Assembly: GCF_035918395.1 (NCBI RefSeq)
Contig: NZ_CP142362.1
Span: forward strand, 781,501-845,500
Source of the DNA: Mycolicibacterium sp. ND9-15
Lineage (GTDB): Bacteria; Actinomycetota; Actinomycetes; Mycobacteriales; Mycobacteriaceae
Direction: 5' to 3'
DNA length: 64,000 nucleotides
Part shown: positions 19,388 to 29,073 of the stretch, piece by piece
How the letters are laid out: each line of letters starts with the position of its first letter
How positions within the stretch are numbered: position 1 is the stretch's first letter
The notes under the pieces: model-generated
The model's input: the letters and a program-made list of their open reading frames with translations, nothing else
Told to the model about the DNA's origin: nothing
The model's database searches: none
Position numbers and translations under genes: made by a program

Positions 19388-20236
19388 TCAGGACCGGTGT
19401 ATCCGTTCGGCGGCTTGAGCCCCGCGCGCCTGCCGGTAGCCCAGCGCGGCACCTGCCACAGGGATGAGCAATAGCCCGGCAATGCCCCACAGTGGGTCGG
19501 TCGACCCGACTCCGGGCGCGACGACGAACTGTCGTATCACCGCGGGCGGCTTGTCCACCGGGTGGAGCGGGACCGGCGCCGACCGTGGCGGCGGCGGTGG
19601 GAGCCTCGGCGGCGGCACCGGCGCGGGTGCCGGCGCGGCGGATGCCGGCGCGGGAGGCTGCCGATGCTGTTCGGGTCCACCGGTTTTCGTCGCCGGTCTG
19701 CGGCCGTTGCCGACCGTCACCTGCGGGGGCTCGAATGCATGCACCGGCGCACTCGAGGAATCGGACCCGCCGGCCGAACCGGCAGCATCCGCGGTGCTCG
19801 GCGCCGGTACTTTGCCGAGGGGCGCTTCGCCGGCACTCGATTCGGTACCGGCCGCCGACCGGCTGGCCGACGTGTTCGGCGCGGTCGAGCGCGTGCCCGA
19901 GTCCGGGTGGGTGGTGGCGGCCGACCGGCTACTCGACGACAGCTGTGGCCCGTCGTCGTCGCGGCCCGAACCGACCCGCGACTTAGGGGCGCTGCGGTTC
20001 GACTTAACGGTGCCACCGCCGCGGTTGCTGTTGGGATCCCGGTTTCCGTTGTCGTAACCACGACGGTCGTCGTCGGGCTTGCCCTTGTTGGACCCACCGC
20101 CGCCACGATCGGAGCTGTGTCCTCGGTCGGAGTCCCGCGAATCACCGGGACCGGCGTATGCGACGGCCGCACTCGAGCCGCCCAACAGGACAAACACGGA
20201 CACCACGCCGACACCTGCGGCGAGGCGCGCGTTCAT
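19388..20236 (-). CDS. Secreted low-complexity surface protein with C-terminal membrane anchor
   Basis: 282 residues. Signal peptide MNARLAAGVGVVSVFVLLGG with likely cleavage after AVAYA, then a long disordered region rich in Ser, Gly, Asp, Arg and later Pro/Ala (PAPAPVPPPRLPPPPPRSAP), and a C-terminal membrane segment (DPLWGIAGLLLIPVAGAALG) followed by a basic tail. The layout suggests an extracytoplasmic, C-terminally anchored protein. The ATG at 20236 is preferred because it begins the signal peptide. No enzymatic domain is seen and the function is unknown. Confidence 0.75.
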   Translation of the reverse strand: MNARLAAGVGVVSVFVLLGGSSAAVAYAGPGDSRDSDRGHSSDRGGGGSNKGKPDDDRRGYDNGNRDPNSNRGGGTVKSNRSAPKSRVGSGRDDDGPQLSSSSRSAATTHPDSGTRSTAPNTSASRSAAGTESSAGEAPLGKVPAPSTADAAGSAGGSDSSSAPVHAFEPPQVTVGNGRRPATKTGGPEQHRQPPAPASAAPAPAPVPPPRLPPPPPRSAPVPLHPVDKPPAVIRQFVVAPGVGSTDPLWGIAGLLLIPVAGAALGYRQARGAQAAERIHRS

Positions 20237-20381
20237 CCGGAAACCAACTCTCTTCTCCGTGACGACGATCGACGTCGTTTGCGAAGCATTCTGGCATGGG
20301 GCACGCACTCAATGCGGACCCTTCCGGGAACGTCCGTAAATTGTCTGGCGACCGCAGCTCTCACCCTCGACTGTGGCCGTA

Positions 20382-21392
20382 TCAGACGGCGTCGGGATCC
20401 TCGGCGAAGGCGTCCGCCGTCTGCTGCGCCAACCCGATCGCCGTGCGCGCCCACTCGCTGGTGGCGCCTGCCAGACCGCACGCCGGCGTGATGCCGATCC
20501 GCTCCCGCAACACGGATCGGGCGAACCCGAGCCGATCGGTGAGCGACACCGCGGCCTTTGCGGTTCCCTCGACCGACGGCGCGGCGTCGAGCGGCATCGT
20601 CGGCACCACCCCGAACAACACCGCGCGTCCGGAGTCGACGAACTCGCCGATTCCGTCGAGATCGGCGGTCACGAGTGCGGAGGTGTCAACGGAGATGGCA
20701 TCGATGGTGCTGTGCTGCAAGGCTTTCCAGGGCACACCCGATGCACAGCTGTGCACCACGACGGGAGAACCCACCGCCGCGACGCACTCGTCCAGCAGTC
20801 CGGTGACGACCGGCTCGTCGACCGCGTGGACGGGCGTCAAGCTGGTGACCCCTGTCAACCGCCCCGCCAGTGCCGCGGGCAACAGCGGCTCGTCGAACTG
20901 CACCACCACCGCCGCGTCCAGTCGCCGGCCGACGTGCGCGCGATGCGCCGCCATCCCCTCGGCCAGCGAGGCGGCCAGGTCGCGTACCGCGCCCGGATCG
21001 GTGAGCGCACGGTGGCCGTTGGCCAGCTCCAGCTGCGCCGCCAACGTGATCGGTCCCGGCGCCTGCACCTTCACCGTGCGCCCGCCACCCCGCAGACCTG
21101 CCTTCTCCCAAGCCTCTTCGAACGCGTCGAGGTCCTCGTCGAGCAGGCTCACCGCCCGCTTGGCCACCGCTGTGCGGCCGGATGCGATCCGATAGCCGCG
21201 GGGCACGGTGTCCATGCTGATGTCGACGAGCAGCGCCCCGGCCCGGCCGATCATGTCGGCGCCGACGCCACGGCCGGGCAGTTCGACCAGATGCGGCAAG
21301 GTGTGCAGTTCGCCGACGACGACCTCGGCGGCCTCGCGCGGCTCCGTCCCCGGCCACGACCCGATCCCGGTGGCTGCGGCGAAGGCATTCAC
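20382..21392 (-). CDS. MetE/UROD-like methionine synthase family protein (Rv3015c-like)
   Basis: 336 residues resembling the catalytic half of cobalamin-independent methionine synthase: GIGSWPGTEPREAAEVVVGE at the start, LQVDEP-like VVVQFDEPLLPAAL, and VVHSCASG where the zinc His/Cys site lies, with GITPACGLAG near the end. Much shorter than MetE (about 750 aa), so probably not the main methionine synthase; it corresponds to M. tuberculosis Rv3015c. GTG at 21392 chosen because a -10 TACTGT (21400-21405) lies 7 bases upstream. Divergent from the lpqA-like gene. Confidence 0.85.
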   Translation of the reverse strand: MNAFAAATGIGSWPGTEPREAAEVVVGELHTLPHLVELPGRGVGADMIGRAGALLVDISMDTVPRGYRIASGRTAVAKRAVSLLDEDLDAFEEAWEKAGLRGGGRTVKVQAPGPITLAAQLELANGHRALTDPGAVRDLAASLAEGMAAHRAHVGRRLDAAVVVQFDEPLLPAALAGRLTGVTSLTPVHAVDEPVVTGLLDECVAAVGSPVVVHSCASGVPWKALQHSTIDAISVDTSALVTADLDGIGEFVDSGRAVLFGVVPTMPLDAAPSVEGTAKAAVSLTDRLGFARSVLRERIGITPACGLAGATSEWARTAIGLAQQTADAFAEDPDAV

Positions 21393-21399
21393 TCGTTCG

Positions 21400-21422
21400 A
21401 CAGTATTCGATCGGGCTAATCT
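21400..21422. promoter_or_regulatory. Divergent -10 boxes for the MetE-like gene and lpqA
   Basis: Minus-strand TACTGT (21400-21405) is 7 bases before the MetE-like GTG. Plus-strand TAATCT (21417-21422) precedes lpqA by 28 bases, leaving room for a short leader with GGGAAGGA. Confidence 0.55.
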
Positions 21423-21450
21423 CGGTCCGGACGGGTTGGGAAGGACACGC

Positions 21451-22089
21451 ATGCCCGCAGCGCTACGGTCGATCGCGCTGTGGTGCGCCATGGCGGCGCT
21501 CGCAGCGGGATGTGCTCACACCGTCAGCGGCCATGCGATGCGAGTAATCCCCGGCATGGACGACGGATCGCTGTCACCGATCGACGTCGAAACGATCATG
21601 CTCGACCAATCGCAGATGCGCGCGATCACCGGCGGGGATCTCACGATCATCCCGACCATGGACGCAAAGACCCCGGTCGACATCCAACCGCTCGTCGAGA
21701 CCACTCCCCCGCAGTGCCAATGGATTTTCGCCGAAACCCGGACGTTCGGACCGGACGTCGAGGAGTTCCACAAGACCACCTTCCAGAACCCGCCCGGCGG
21801 CGGATTGATCTCCGAGGGCGCGGCCGCATATCGCGACGCCGTCACTGCACGGCGGGCTTTCGATTACCTGGTATCACTTGTCGACGGTTGCAGCGCAACG
21901 CCTTCGGGTCCGATGTTTGTCGGCGACTGGACGGTCAGCGTGGACACCCTGCAGACCCGGCCCTCGGGTGCGTGCGGTCGCGATTACCGGGTGAAGTCGG
22001 TGGTGCTGGTGGAGGTGACCGCGTGCCGGTACCCCGACTCCGTACCCGCGATCGTCATCACCAATATCCTCGCCAACGTGCCCGAATAG
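21451..22089 (+). CDS. lpqA: Lipoprotein with PknH-like sensor domain (LpqA-like)
   Basis: 212 residues. Signal peptide with lipobox LAAGC (MPAALRSIALWCAMAALAAG, Cys 21), then a domain with four spaced Cys (PPQCQWIF, VDGCSATP, SGACGRDY, TACRYPD) and features of the PknH extracellular sensor domain. It corresponds by position to M. tuberculosis LpqA (Rv3016). Probably a ligand-binding lipoprotein at the cell surface; ligand unknown. ATG at 21451 has GGGAAGGA upstream. Ends 6 bases before the convergent mnmA stop. Confidence 0.8.
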   Translation: MPAALRSIALWCAMAALAAGCAHTVSGHAMRVIPGMDDGSLSPIDVETIMLDQSQMRAITGGDLTIIPTMDAKTPVDIQPLVETTPPQCQWIFAETRTFGPDVEEFHKTTFQNPPGGGLISEGAAAYRDAVTARRAFDYLVSLVDGCSATPSGPMFVGDWTVSVDTLQTRPSGACGRDYRVKSVVLVEVTACRYPDSVPAIVITNILANVPE

Positions 22090-22095
22090 CTTGGG

Positions 22096-23163
22096 CTATC
22101 GCATGATCGTCGCGCTACCCAGCACCTCGTCGCCGGCGGGGTCGGGACGGTAGAGCACCATGGTCTGGCCCGGCGCCACACCGCGCAGTGGTGCGCGCAG
22201 GTCGACCACGAGCCGGCCGTCACGGAGCTGCGCCACCCCGTCGCCGATACCGCCGTGGGCACGCACCTGCACCTGGCACTCGACGAGACCCGTTGGCGCC
22301 TCACCGGAGGTGAAGACCGGCCGCTCGCCGGTCAACGTCCACACGTCCAGGTCGGCAGCGGTGCCGACGTGCACGGTCGCGGTGTCCGGGTCGATCTCCG
22401 TCACATACCGCGGCCGCCCGTCGGGGCCGGGCCCGGCAATGCCCAACCCCTTGCGCTGACCGACCGTGAATCCGTGCACACCGTCGTGTTCGGCCAGCAC
22501 GACGCCCGCGGCGTCGACGACCGACCCACGCCGGACACCGATCCGGGCCCCCAGAAACGCGCGAGTGTCGCCCGACGGGATGAAGCAGATGTCGTGGCTG
22601 TCCGGCTTGGCGGCGACAGCGAGCCCACGACCCGCGGCCTCCGCACGGATCTGCGGCTTGGGTGTGTCGCCGACCGGGAACACCGCGTGACGCAGCTGTT
22701 GGGCCGTGAGGACGGCCAGTACGTACGACTGGTCTTTGTCCGCATCGACGGCACGGCGCAACCGGCCGTCGGACAGCCGCGCATAGTGTCCGGTGGCGAG
22801 CGCATCGAAACCCAGTGCCAGCGCACGAGCGGCCAACGCGGAGAACTTGATGCGCTCATTGCAGCGCACGCACGGGTTCGGGGTCTCACCGCGGGCATAG
22901 GACGACACGAAATCGTCGATGACGTCTTCGGAGAAGCGGTCGGCGAAATCCCAGACATAGAACGGGATGCCGAGAACATCGGCGACCCGGCGCGCGTCAC
23001 CCGCGTCCTCTTTCGAGCAGCAGCCGCGAGACCCGGTGCGCAGCGTGCCCGGTGAAGGCGACAGCGCCAGATGCACACCGACCACGTCATGGCCCGCGTC
23101 GACCATCCTGGCGGCGGCGACCGAGGAGTCCACGCCACCGCTCATCGCCACGAGTACCCGCAT
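22096..23163 (-). CDS. mnmA: tRNA 2-thiouridylase MnmA
   Basis: 355 residues. Puts sulfur on the wobble uridine of tRNA Lys, Glu and Gln, using sulfur from a cysteine desulfurase. The PP-loop [20 protein letters not shown], the nucleophilic Cys in [15 protein letters not shown], the second catalytic Cys in [17 protein letters not shown] and the C-terminal beta barrel are present. ATG at 23163 ([10 protein letters not shown]) is the conserved start; another ATG lies two codons upstream. It sits 25 bases after iscS, its likely sulfur donor. Confidence 0.95.
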   Translation of the reverse strand: MRVLVAMSGGVDSSVAAARMVDAGHDVVGVHLALSPSPGTLRTGSRGCCSKEDAGDARRVADVLGIPFYVWDFADRFSEDVIDDFVSSYARGETPNPCVRCNERIKFSALAARALALGFDALATGHYARLSDGRLRRAVDADKDQSYVLAVLTAQQLRHAVFPVGDTPKPQIRAEAAGRGLAVAAKPDSHDICFIPSGDTRAFLGARIGVRRGSVVDAAGVVLAEHDGVHGFTVGQRKGLGIAGPGPDGRPRYVTEIDPDTATVHVGTAADLDVWTLTGERPVFTSGEAPTGLVECQVQVRAHGGIGDGVAQLRDGRLVVDLRAPLRGVAPGQTMVLYRPDPAGDEVLGSATIMR

Positions 23164-23174
23164 GGTCATACTGT

Positions 23175-23194
23175 CTTCGCGCAAGCGCTCATCG
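23175..23194. repeat. Intergenic repeat CTTCGCGCAAGCGCTCATCG, copy 2
   Basis: Exact copy of the 20-mer at 14144-14163, here in the iscS-mnmA gap and covering the iscS stop codon. It could fold through GAGCGCTTGCGC on the transcript between the two genes. Confidence 0.6.
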
Positions 23195-24391
23195 GAACTC
23201 GACGACCCCCGAACTGGCGAGGGCGGCTTGCCGTGCCCGCTCCACCGCGGCGGGCAGCGCAGCGAGCGCGGCATCGACGTCGCCGTCGGTGCTGGTGTGG
23301 CCCAACGACAGCCGAAGCGATCCGCGCGCACTAACCGGGTCGGCGCCCATCGCGAGCAATACATGCGACGGCTGCGCGACCCCGGCCGTGCAAGCCGAAC
23401 CCGTCGAGCACTCGATACCCTTGGCGTCCAACAGCATCAGCAGAGAGTCCCCCTCGCAACCGCGAAAAGTGAAGTGGGAGTTGCCCGGCAGCCTGCCAGC
23501 CCCTGTCGCCCCGTTGACCTCGACGTCGTCGATGCTCGCCAACACACCTTCGACCAACCGGTCGCGAAGCGCGGACACTCGCGCACTGGTGGCCTCCAAT
23601 CCGCCAAGGGCAGCCCCCGCCGCGGCGGCCATCGCGACGGCACCCGCCACATAGGGTGTGCCGGAACGAACATCGCGCTCCTGACCTCCGCCGTGCAGCA
23701 ACGGCACGCAGGCGGTGTCCCGACGAAGCAGCAACGCCCCGATCCCGGTGGGTCCACCGAACTTGTGCGCCGCGATGCTCATCGCCGATAGTCCACTCGC
23801 CCCGAAGCCGACCGGAATGTGGCCGACGGCCTGGACGGCGTCGCTGTGCATGGGGACGCCGAATTCACCTGCCACAGCGGCGAGTTCGGCGATCGGCATG
23901 ATCGTTCCGACCTCGTTGTTCGCCCACATCACCGATACCACGGCCACGTCGTCGTGGTCCTGCAACGCCCGGCGCAGCGCCGCCGGCGTCACCGAGCCGT
24001 CCTTCTCGACGGGCAGCCAGCTCACCTCGGCGCCCTCATGCTCGACCAGCCACTCGACGGAGTCCAGCACGGCATGGTGCTCGACCGGCGTGGTCACGAT
24101 TCGGGTGCGGTGCGGATCGGCATCGCGGCGCGCCCAGTAGATGCCCTTGATCGCCAGGTTGTCGCTCTCGGTGCCGCCGGCGGTGAAGATCACCTCAGAG
24201 GGGCGTGCGCCGAGCAGCTGGGCCAGCGTCTCGCGTGACTCCTCCATCCGCCGGCGCGCGGCCCGGCCAGTGCCGTGCAGCGACGATGCGTTGCCGACCG
24301 TGGCCAGCGCAGCCGTCATCGCCTCGATGGCAACGGGGTACATCGGGGTGGTGGCGGCGTGATCGAGGTAGACCGGCTGATCCGGGGACAT
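23189..24391 (-). CDS. iscS: Cysteine desulfurase IscS
   Basis: 400 residues, PLP-dependent class V aminotransferase fold. Conserved [18 protein letters not shown] start, PLP His in [10 protein letters not shown], the Schiff-base Lys in [16 protein letters not shown] and the persulfide-carrying Cys in [18 protein letters not shown]. Supplies sulfur for Fe-S clusters and tRNA thiolation; the adjacent mnmA supports the latter. In mycobacteria most Fe-S assembly uses the suf system, so this enzyme probably serves housekeeping delivery. ATG start. Confidence 0.95.
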   Translation of the reverse strand: MSPDQPVYLDHAATTPMYPVAIEAMTAALATVGNASSLHGTGRAARRRMEESRETLAQLLGARPSEVIFTAGGTESDNLAIKGIYWARRDADPHRTRIVTTPVEHHAVLDSVEWLVEHEGAEVSWLPVEKDGSVTPAALRRALQDHDDVAVVSVMWANNEVGTIMPIAELAAVAGEFGVPMHSDAVQAVGHIPVGFGASGLSAMSIAAHKFGGPTGIGALLLRRDTACVPLLHGGGQERDVRSGTPYVAGAVAMAAAAGAALGGLEATSARVSALRDRLVEGVLASIDDVEVNGATGAGRLPGNSHFTFRGCEGDSLLMLLDAKGIECSTGSACTAGVAQPSHVLLAMGADPVSARGSLRLSLGHTSTDGDVDAALAALPAAVERARQAALASSGVVEFR

Positions 24392-24436
24392 AACCAGTCC
24401 AGAATAGCCGTCGAGCCGGGGGCTCCTCCGATCCGC

Positions 24437-25264
24437 TCAGGCCACCAGGGCGTGACCGGCCGAGCGTTGCCCCGAATCGCCGCGCACCGCGGTCTCACAG
24501 CGGGTTGCCAGTTCACGACGGTCGGTTCCTGGTAGCTGCAACGACTCCACCTGCACCCGCACGACCGTGCGCTTCGCGGTGATCAGGCGCCGGATCGACT
24601 CGAGCAGTGTGTCGTCGCCCACATAGGCGGCAACGGTGGACGGCGCCCCGTCGGGGTGGTGGTAGCTCACCCGTAGCGGTTGGACCGGCCGGCCGGCGTC
24701 GATGGCGGCCTGAAACATCGCGGGCCGGAAGCGCCCGTAGGCCAGGCCGCAGTAAGTGGTGCCCTCGGGGAAGGCCACCACCGTCTGGCCGGCGCGAAGC
24801 CCACGGGCGACGGCGCCCACCACATCGGGCAGCCGCCGCAGATTGGCCCGCTCGATCGGAATCACCTTCAGCACCCGGGCCAGCAGGCCGAGGCCTGGCC
24901 AGTCGATGAGTTCTGACTTCGCGACGAACCGTCCCGGCAGCACCGAACCGATCGCGAAGACGTCCACCCAGGATATGTGCCCGCTCACCACCAGCACGCC
25001 GCTCAAGTTGCGGATCGGCCCGCCGGACACCGTGGTCCGCACACCCAGGCAACGCAGCAGCAACCGGCAGTAGCCACGCTGGACGTGGGATCGGCCCGGC
25101 GCAGGGACGGCCAGCAGCGGGGCCAGCACCAGCAGGGAAAGGGCCACCGTGGCGCGCAACGTGGCGCGGCAGGTGACGATCACCCGGCGACCCGCATGCC
25201 CGGTGGCGGCGCTGGCGCAACTCGCGTCGCACGCCGCCCGCGGCACCCACGAACTCGTGGTCAT
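24437..25264 (-). CDS. PlsC-type 1-acyl-glycerol-3-phosphate acyltransferase (OlsA-like)
   Basis: 275 residues. One N-terminal membrane segment (ATVALSLLVLAPLLAVPA), then the acyltransferase HX4D motif in VVSGHISWVDVFA and FPEGTTYCGLAYGRFRPAM. Homologous by position to M. tuberculosis Rv3026c. Its ATG overlaps the stop of the upstream GNAT-like gene by four bases (ATGA). A PlsC-type O-acyltransferase coupled to an OlsB-like N-acyltransferase is the arrangement of ornithine-lipid genes (olsB, olsA), so an aminolipid role is a reasonable inference, not proven. Confidence 0.87.
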   Translation of the reverse strand: MTTSSWVPRAACDASCASAATGHAGRRVIVTCRATLRATVALSLLVLAPLLAVPAPGRSHVQRGYCRLLLRCLGVRTTVSGGPIRNLSGVLVVSGHISWVDVFAIGSVLPGRFVAKSELIDWPGLGLLARVLKVIPIERANLRRLPDVVGAVARGLRAGQTVVAFPEGTTYCGLAYGRFRPAMFQAAIDAGRPVQPLRVSYHHPDGAPSTVAAYVGDDTLLESIRRLITAKRTVVRVQVESLQLPGTDRRELATRCETAVRGDSGQRSAGHALVA

Positions 25265-26112
25265 CGCGCGGTCTCACCGGCCATGGCTGCGGCCGCTCCG
25301 ACGGAGCGCAGCCTGCGCAGATACCTGGTGTCGGCTCGGCGTTTGTCGAGCAACGCCGGGAAGTCGCCCACCCCGAAGTCGGGATCGTGCGCGGGTTCGC
25401 CGCATACCTGCGCGCCGAGCCGCAGGTAGCCCCGCATCAGGGCGGGCACGGCCACTCGGGCCGGTGGATCGATGTCGTCGAGCCCGTTGCCGCCGACGGT
25501 CACGGGCTGATGCGGGCGCACGGTGTAGCGCGCCGGGGCGGCGTGCCGACGGCGGACGAAGTCGCGTACTCCGCGGATCTGCGCGCCCGGGGCGTCGCCG
25601 TCGGGACCGCGCACCGGCACCGACACGCAGCCGGTGACATAGTCGTAGCCGCAGCGGTCGAGATACGCCAGAATCCCGGCCCACATCAGCAGCACCACGC
25701 CGCCGTTGCGGTGATCCGCGCGCACCACGGCCCGGCCCATTTCGACCAGGCCCGGACGCAGCGGGTCGAGTGCTCGAACGTCGAATCCCGTTGCGCTGTA
25801 AAGGTCGCCGGCGGCGACCGCGCCGGCCGGCGGCAGCATCCGATAGCAGCCGACCAATTCGCCGGAGAGGTCCTCGCGGACGAGAAGATGGTCGCAATGC
25901 TCGTCGAACCGGTCGGCGTCCAAGCCGTCGGGGGCGCCGCTCAGCGCGAATCCGGGCTCGGAGGTGAACACCGCGTGGCGGAGGCGCTGCGCCGCCTCGA
26001 CCAGCGTGGCATCGGTCGACAGCAGGAGCGTGTAGCGCGGCGCGGACGTCGAGGACCCGGTTTGCGCGCGGTCGGTTTCGTCAGGGGCGATGAGTACAGA
26101 AGCAGTGCTCAT
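25261..26112 (-). CDS. GNAT-fold acyltransferase, OlsB/hemolysin-like (Rv3027c-like)
   Basis: 283 residues from the ATG at 26112. The core (RYTLLLSTDATLVEAAQRLRHAVF, then CDHLLVREDLSGELVGCYRML, VEMGRAVVRADHRNGGVVLLMWAG) matches the OlsB/PHA01733-type GNAT family that N-acylates ornithine or related amines with ACP-bound acyl groups. First of a two-gene unit with the PlsC-like gene. Upstream lie a 12-bp inverted repeat and the etfA terminator, separating this unit from etfBA. The start codon choice removes eight weakly supported codons. Confidence 0.82.
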   Translation of the reverse strand: MSTASVLIAPDETDRAQTGSSTSAPRYTLLLSTDATLVEAAQRLRHAVFTSEPGFALSGAPDGLDADRFDEHCDHLLVREDLSGELVGCYRMLPPAGAVAAGDLYSATGFDVRALDPLRPGLVEMGRAVVRADHRNGGVVLLMWAGILAYLDRCGYDYVTGCVSVPVRGPDGDAPGAQIRGVRDFVRRRHAAPARYTVRPHQPVTVGGNGLDDIDPPARVAVPALMRGYLRLGAQVCGEPAHDPDFGVGDFPALLDKRRADTRYLRRLRSVGAAAAMAGETAR

Positions 26113-26204
26113 GCCTGCACGCTCGCCCAGCCGCATCTCCGGGTGGCATCGGGCGGGTGACGTGTCGCTGAGCGCCTGGTGACGAATTCCCGCAGCGCCT
26201 TACC

Positions 26205-26267
26205 CGCGCGAGCGCTCATCCTGGTACGCCACAAGCGCCCGAATCTGTACAGGAGTGAGCGCTCGCG
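26205..26267. repeat. Inverted repeat with a variant of the 20-mer repeat (copy 3)
   Basis: CGCGAGCGCTCA (26207-26218) and TGAGCGCTCGCG (26256-26267) form a perfect 12-bp inverted repeat with a 37-base loop. The left arm belongs to CGCGCGAGCGCTCATC, a variant of the repeat at 14144 and 23175. Lies between the etfA terminator and the OlsB-like gene. Confidence 0.55.
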
Positions 26268-26277
26268 GGGACGGCAG

Positions 26278-26306
26278 AAGGCCCCCGAACAGTGTCCGGG
26301 GGCCTT
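26278..26306 (-). terminator. etfBA terminator
   Basis: AAGGCCCCCG and CGGGGGCCTT pair perfectly (10 bp) around a 9-base loop, 13 bases after the etfA stop. No U-run follows beyond TT, typical of mycobacterial terminators. Confidence 0.8.
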
Positions 26307-26318
26307 CGCGCAGGAAAC

Positions 26319-27275
26319 TCAGCCCTTGCGGGCCTTGACCGCCTCGGTCAACTGCGGTGTGACCTTGAACAGGTCGCCGACGATGCCGAGGTCGGCGATC
26401 TCGAAGATCGGCGCCTCTTCGTCCTTGTTCACCGCGATGATCGTCTTGGATGTCTGCATACCGGCGCGGTGCTGGATCGCGCCGGAGATGCCGAGCGCGA
26501 TGTACAGCTGCGGCGAGACCGTCTTACCGGTCTGGCCCACCTGGAACTGGCCCGGGTAGTAGCCGGAGTCGACCGCGGCACGGGACGCGCCGACGGCGCC
26601 GCCGAGCGAGTCCGCCAGTTCCTCGACGACCGTGAAGTTCTCGGCGCTGCCGACACCGCGGCCGCCCGAGACGACCACCGTGGCCTCGGTGAGCTCCGGC
26701 CGGTCGCCGGCGACGGCCGGTTCGCGCTTGGTGATCTTCGTCGCGTTCTCGGCCTGCCCGGGCACCTCGACGTTGACGACCTCGCCTGCACCGTCGGCGG
26801 GTTCGGCGTCGACGGCGCCGGCGCGCAGCGTGATGACCGGAACCTCACCGGTGGACTGGGCCTCGACGGTGAACGCACCGCCGAAGATCGAGTGAACGGC
26901 CACGCCGCCCTCTTCGAGGCCGACGACGTCGGTCAGGACCCCGGCACCGATCCGGGCCGCGAGGCGCCCGGCGATCTCCTTGCCGTCGGCGCTGGCGGCC
27001 AACACCACGCCCGCCGGGGAGGCGGACTCGACCAGCGAGGCCAGCACATCGACCTGCGGCGTGATCAGGTAGTTCTCCGCGTCTTCGGACTCCGCGACGT
27101 AGATCTTGGCGGCGCCGGCGGACTTGAGGCCCTCGACGAGCGGTTGTGCGGTGCCCGGTGCGCCGACGACGACGGCCGAGGGCTCGCCCAGCTTGCGAGC
27201 CGCGGTGATCAACTCCGAGGTGACCTTCTTCAGCGCACCTTCGGCGTGCTCGACGAGCACGAGTACTTCAGCCAT
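26319..27275 (-). CDS. etfA: Electron transfer flavoprotein alpha subunit (FixB)
   Basis: 318 residues. Starts [20 protein letters not shown]; the C-terminal FAD-binding domain shows [34 protein letters not shown] and [18 protein letters not shown], the ETF-alpha signature. Pairs with EtfB to pass electrons from acyl-CoA dehydrogenases to the membrane quinone pool. Follows etfB by 41 bases and is closed by a strong hairpin terminator. Orthologue of Rv3028c. Confidence 0.96.
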   Translation of the reverse strand: MAEVLVLVEHAEGALKKVTSELITAARKLGEPSAVVVGAPGTAQPLVEGLKSAGAAKIYVAESEDAENYLITPQVDVLASLVESASPAGVVLAASADGKEIAGRLAARIGAGVLTDVVGLEEGGVAVHSIFGGAFTVEAQSTGEVPVITLRAGAVDAEPADGAGEVVNVEVPGQAENATKITKREPAVAGDRPELTEATVVVSGGRGVGSAENFTVVEELADSLGGAVGASRAAVDSGYYPGQFQVGQTGKTVSPQLYIALGISGAIQHRAGMQTSKTIIAVNKDEEAPIFEIADLGIVGDLFKVTPQLTEAVKARKG

Positions 27276-27316
27276 TGGTATGTCTCTCGTTTCTCAAGTA
27301 CGGAAGGAATGATCTG

Positions 27317-28108
27317 CTAGATGATTTTTTGAGCGACCAGGTACTCGGCGATCTTGGTGCCGCCGTCGCCTTCGTCGGTGACCTTCTCACCCGCGGTCTT
27401 CGGCGGCTTCGGCGTCGACGAGAGCACCTTGGAACCGGCGTTGTCGAGACCGACCTCGTCGCCCTCGACGCCGATCTCGGCGAGCGTGAGCTTGGTGACT
27501 TCCTTCTTCTTGGCGGCCATGATGCCCTTGAAGGACGGGAAGCGGGGCTCGTTGATCTTCTCGTTGACACTCACCACGGCGGGCAGCGGCGCCTCGACGG
27601 TGAAGACGCCGTCGTCGGTCTCCCGTTCGCCGCTGACCTTGCCGCCCTCGACGGTCACCTTGCGCAGGTGCGTCAACTGCGGCAGGCCCAGGTACTCGGC
27701 GATGATCGCGGGAACCGCGCCGCCGGTGCCGTCGGTGGCCTCATTGCCGGCGATGACCAACTCAGTGCCCTCGATGGTGCCCAGCGCGCGCGCCAGGGCC
27801 CAGCCGGTCTGAATCATGTCCGAGCCGTGCATGCCGTCGTCGACGAGGTGCACGGCTTTGTCGGCACCCATCGACAGTGCCTTGCGGATCGCCTCGGTCG
27901 CGCGCTCCGGGCCGGCTGTGAGCACCGTCACAGTGCTTTCGCCGCCTTCCCTCTCCTTGATCAACAGCGCTTCCTCGACGGCGCGCTCGTTGATCTCGTC
28001 GAGCACCGCGTCGGCGGCCTCCCGATCGAGGGTGTAGTCGCCGTCGGTCAGCTTGCGCTCCGACCAGGTGTCAGGGACCTGTTTGATCAGGACCACGATG
28101 TTCGTCAT
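27317..28108 (-). CDS. etfB: Electron transfer flavoprotein beta subunit (FixA)
   Basis: 263 residues: TNIVVLIKQVPDTWSERKL start, adenine-nucleotide-binding fold with VTVLTAGPERATEAIRKAL and AGNEATDGTGGAVPAIIAEYLG. Heterodimer partner of EtfA in fatty acid oxidation electron flow. ATG start with GAGGAGGA about 7 bases upstream. First gene of etfB-etfA, divergent from the methyltransferase gene that begins the MGLP cluster. Orthologue of Rv3029c. Confidence 0.95.
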   Translation of the reverse strand: MTNIVVLIKQVPDTWSERKLTDGDYTLDREAADAVLDEINERAVEEALLIKEREGGESTVTVLTAGPERATEAIRKALSMGADKAVHLVDDGMHGSDMIQTGWALARALGTIEGTELVIAGNEATDGTGGAVPAIIAEYLGLPQLTHLRKVTVEGGKVSGERETDDGVFTVEAPLPAVVSVNEKINEPRFPSFKGIMAAKKKEVTKLTLAEIGVEGDEVGLDNAGSKVLSSTPKPPKTAGEKVTDEGDGGTKIAEYLVAQKII

Positions 28109-28288
28109 GAGTCTGGTTCGTCCTCCTCGAAGGGACCGTTGGCGGCCCGCAATACGACGCTGTGAGCAACAACCAACATGTTACTCGCCGGTAACTTATG
28201 CTGGTTCGCAGGAACACTGTAGCGGGTCGGTGTTGGTGTTCTAGCAGCACGTAGGCGGTGAACCGTTCGCCTGTGGACCGATTCGCGT

Positions 28289-28294
28289 TAGCCT
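28289..28294 (+). promoter_or_regulatory. -10 box of the methyltransferase/GH57 operon
   Basis: TAGCCT with 8 bases to the ATG at 28303; no Shine-Dalgarno is visible, so the first gene is probably translated from a leaderless mRNA. Confidence 0.55.
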
Positions 28295-28302
28295 GCGTTG
28301 CA

Positions 28303-29073
28303 ATGAGCGCATTTGTCACCGACGGTCCCGACCTGCCCCTGACCGGGGAACGCACGGTTCCGGGGCTGGCGGAGGAGAACTACTGGTTCCGCCGTCACGA
28401 GGTCGTCTACGAGCGGCTGGCCGACCGCTGCGCGGAGCTTGACGTGCTCGAGGCGGGCTGCGGCGAGGGCTACGGCGCGGGCCTGATCGCCGAGGTGGCC
28501 CGGCGCGTGATCGGCCTGGACTACGACGAGTCGGCGGTCGCTCACGTCCGCGCGCGGTATCCGCGGGTGGACATGCGCCACGGCAATCTCGCCGAGCTGC
28601 CGCTGGCCGACGATGCGGTTGATGTGGTGGTCAACTTTCAGGTGATCGAACACCTCTGGGATCAGGGGCAATTCGTCGCCGAATGCTTCCGGGTGCTGCG
28701 GCCCGGCGGCACTTTGCTCATGTCGACGCCGAACCGGATCACCTTCTCCCCCGGCCGTGATACGCCGATCAACCCGTTCCACACCCGCGAGCTGGACGCC
28801 GCCGAGCTGACCGAGCTGTTGACGGCTGCGGGGTTTTCTATTGATGGCGTCTACGGGGTTTTTCATGGCCCGCGACTGGTCGAACTCGACGCGCGCCACG
28901 GCGGATCGATCATCGACGCCCAGATCGCCCGGGCGCTGGCCGATGCGCGGTGGCCCGAAGACCTGCTCGCCGATGTGGCGTCGGTGCGCAGCGACGACTT
29001 CGACCTGGTCGACGCGCGCGACCGGAACATCGACGACAGCCTGGATCTCGTCGCGATCGCGGTGCGGCCGTGA
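28303..29073 (+). CDS. SAM-dependent methyltransferase of the MGLP cluster (Rv3030-like)
   Basis: 256 residues with a class I methyltransferase fold: LDVLEAGCGEGYGAGLIAEV (motif I), VIGLDYDESAVAHVRARY, and NFQVIEHLWDQGQFVAECF. Orthologue of M. tuberculosis Rv3030, one of two methyltransferases proposed to make the 6-O-methylglucose units of MGLP, which modulates fatty acid synthase I. ATG at 28303 chosen from the -10 spacing. Its stop overlaps the GTG of the GH57 gene (GTGA), so the two are co-translated. Confidence 0.88.
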   Translation: MSAFVTDGPDLPLTGERTVPGLAEENYWFRRHEVVYERLADRCAELDVLEAGCGEGYGAGLIAEVARRVIGLDYDESAVAHVRARYPRVDMRHGNLAELPLADDAVDVVVNFQVIEHLWDQGQFVAECFRVLRPGGTLLMSTPNRITFSPGRDTPINPFHTRELDAAELTELLTAAGFSIDGVYGVFHGPRLVELDARHGGSIIDAQIARALADARWPEDLLADVASVRSDDFDLVDARDRNIDDSLDLVAIAVRP

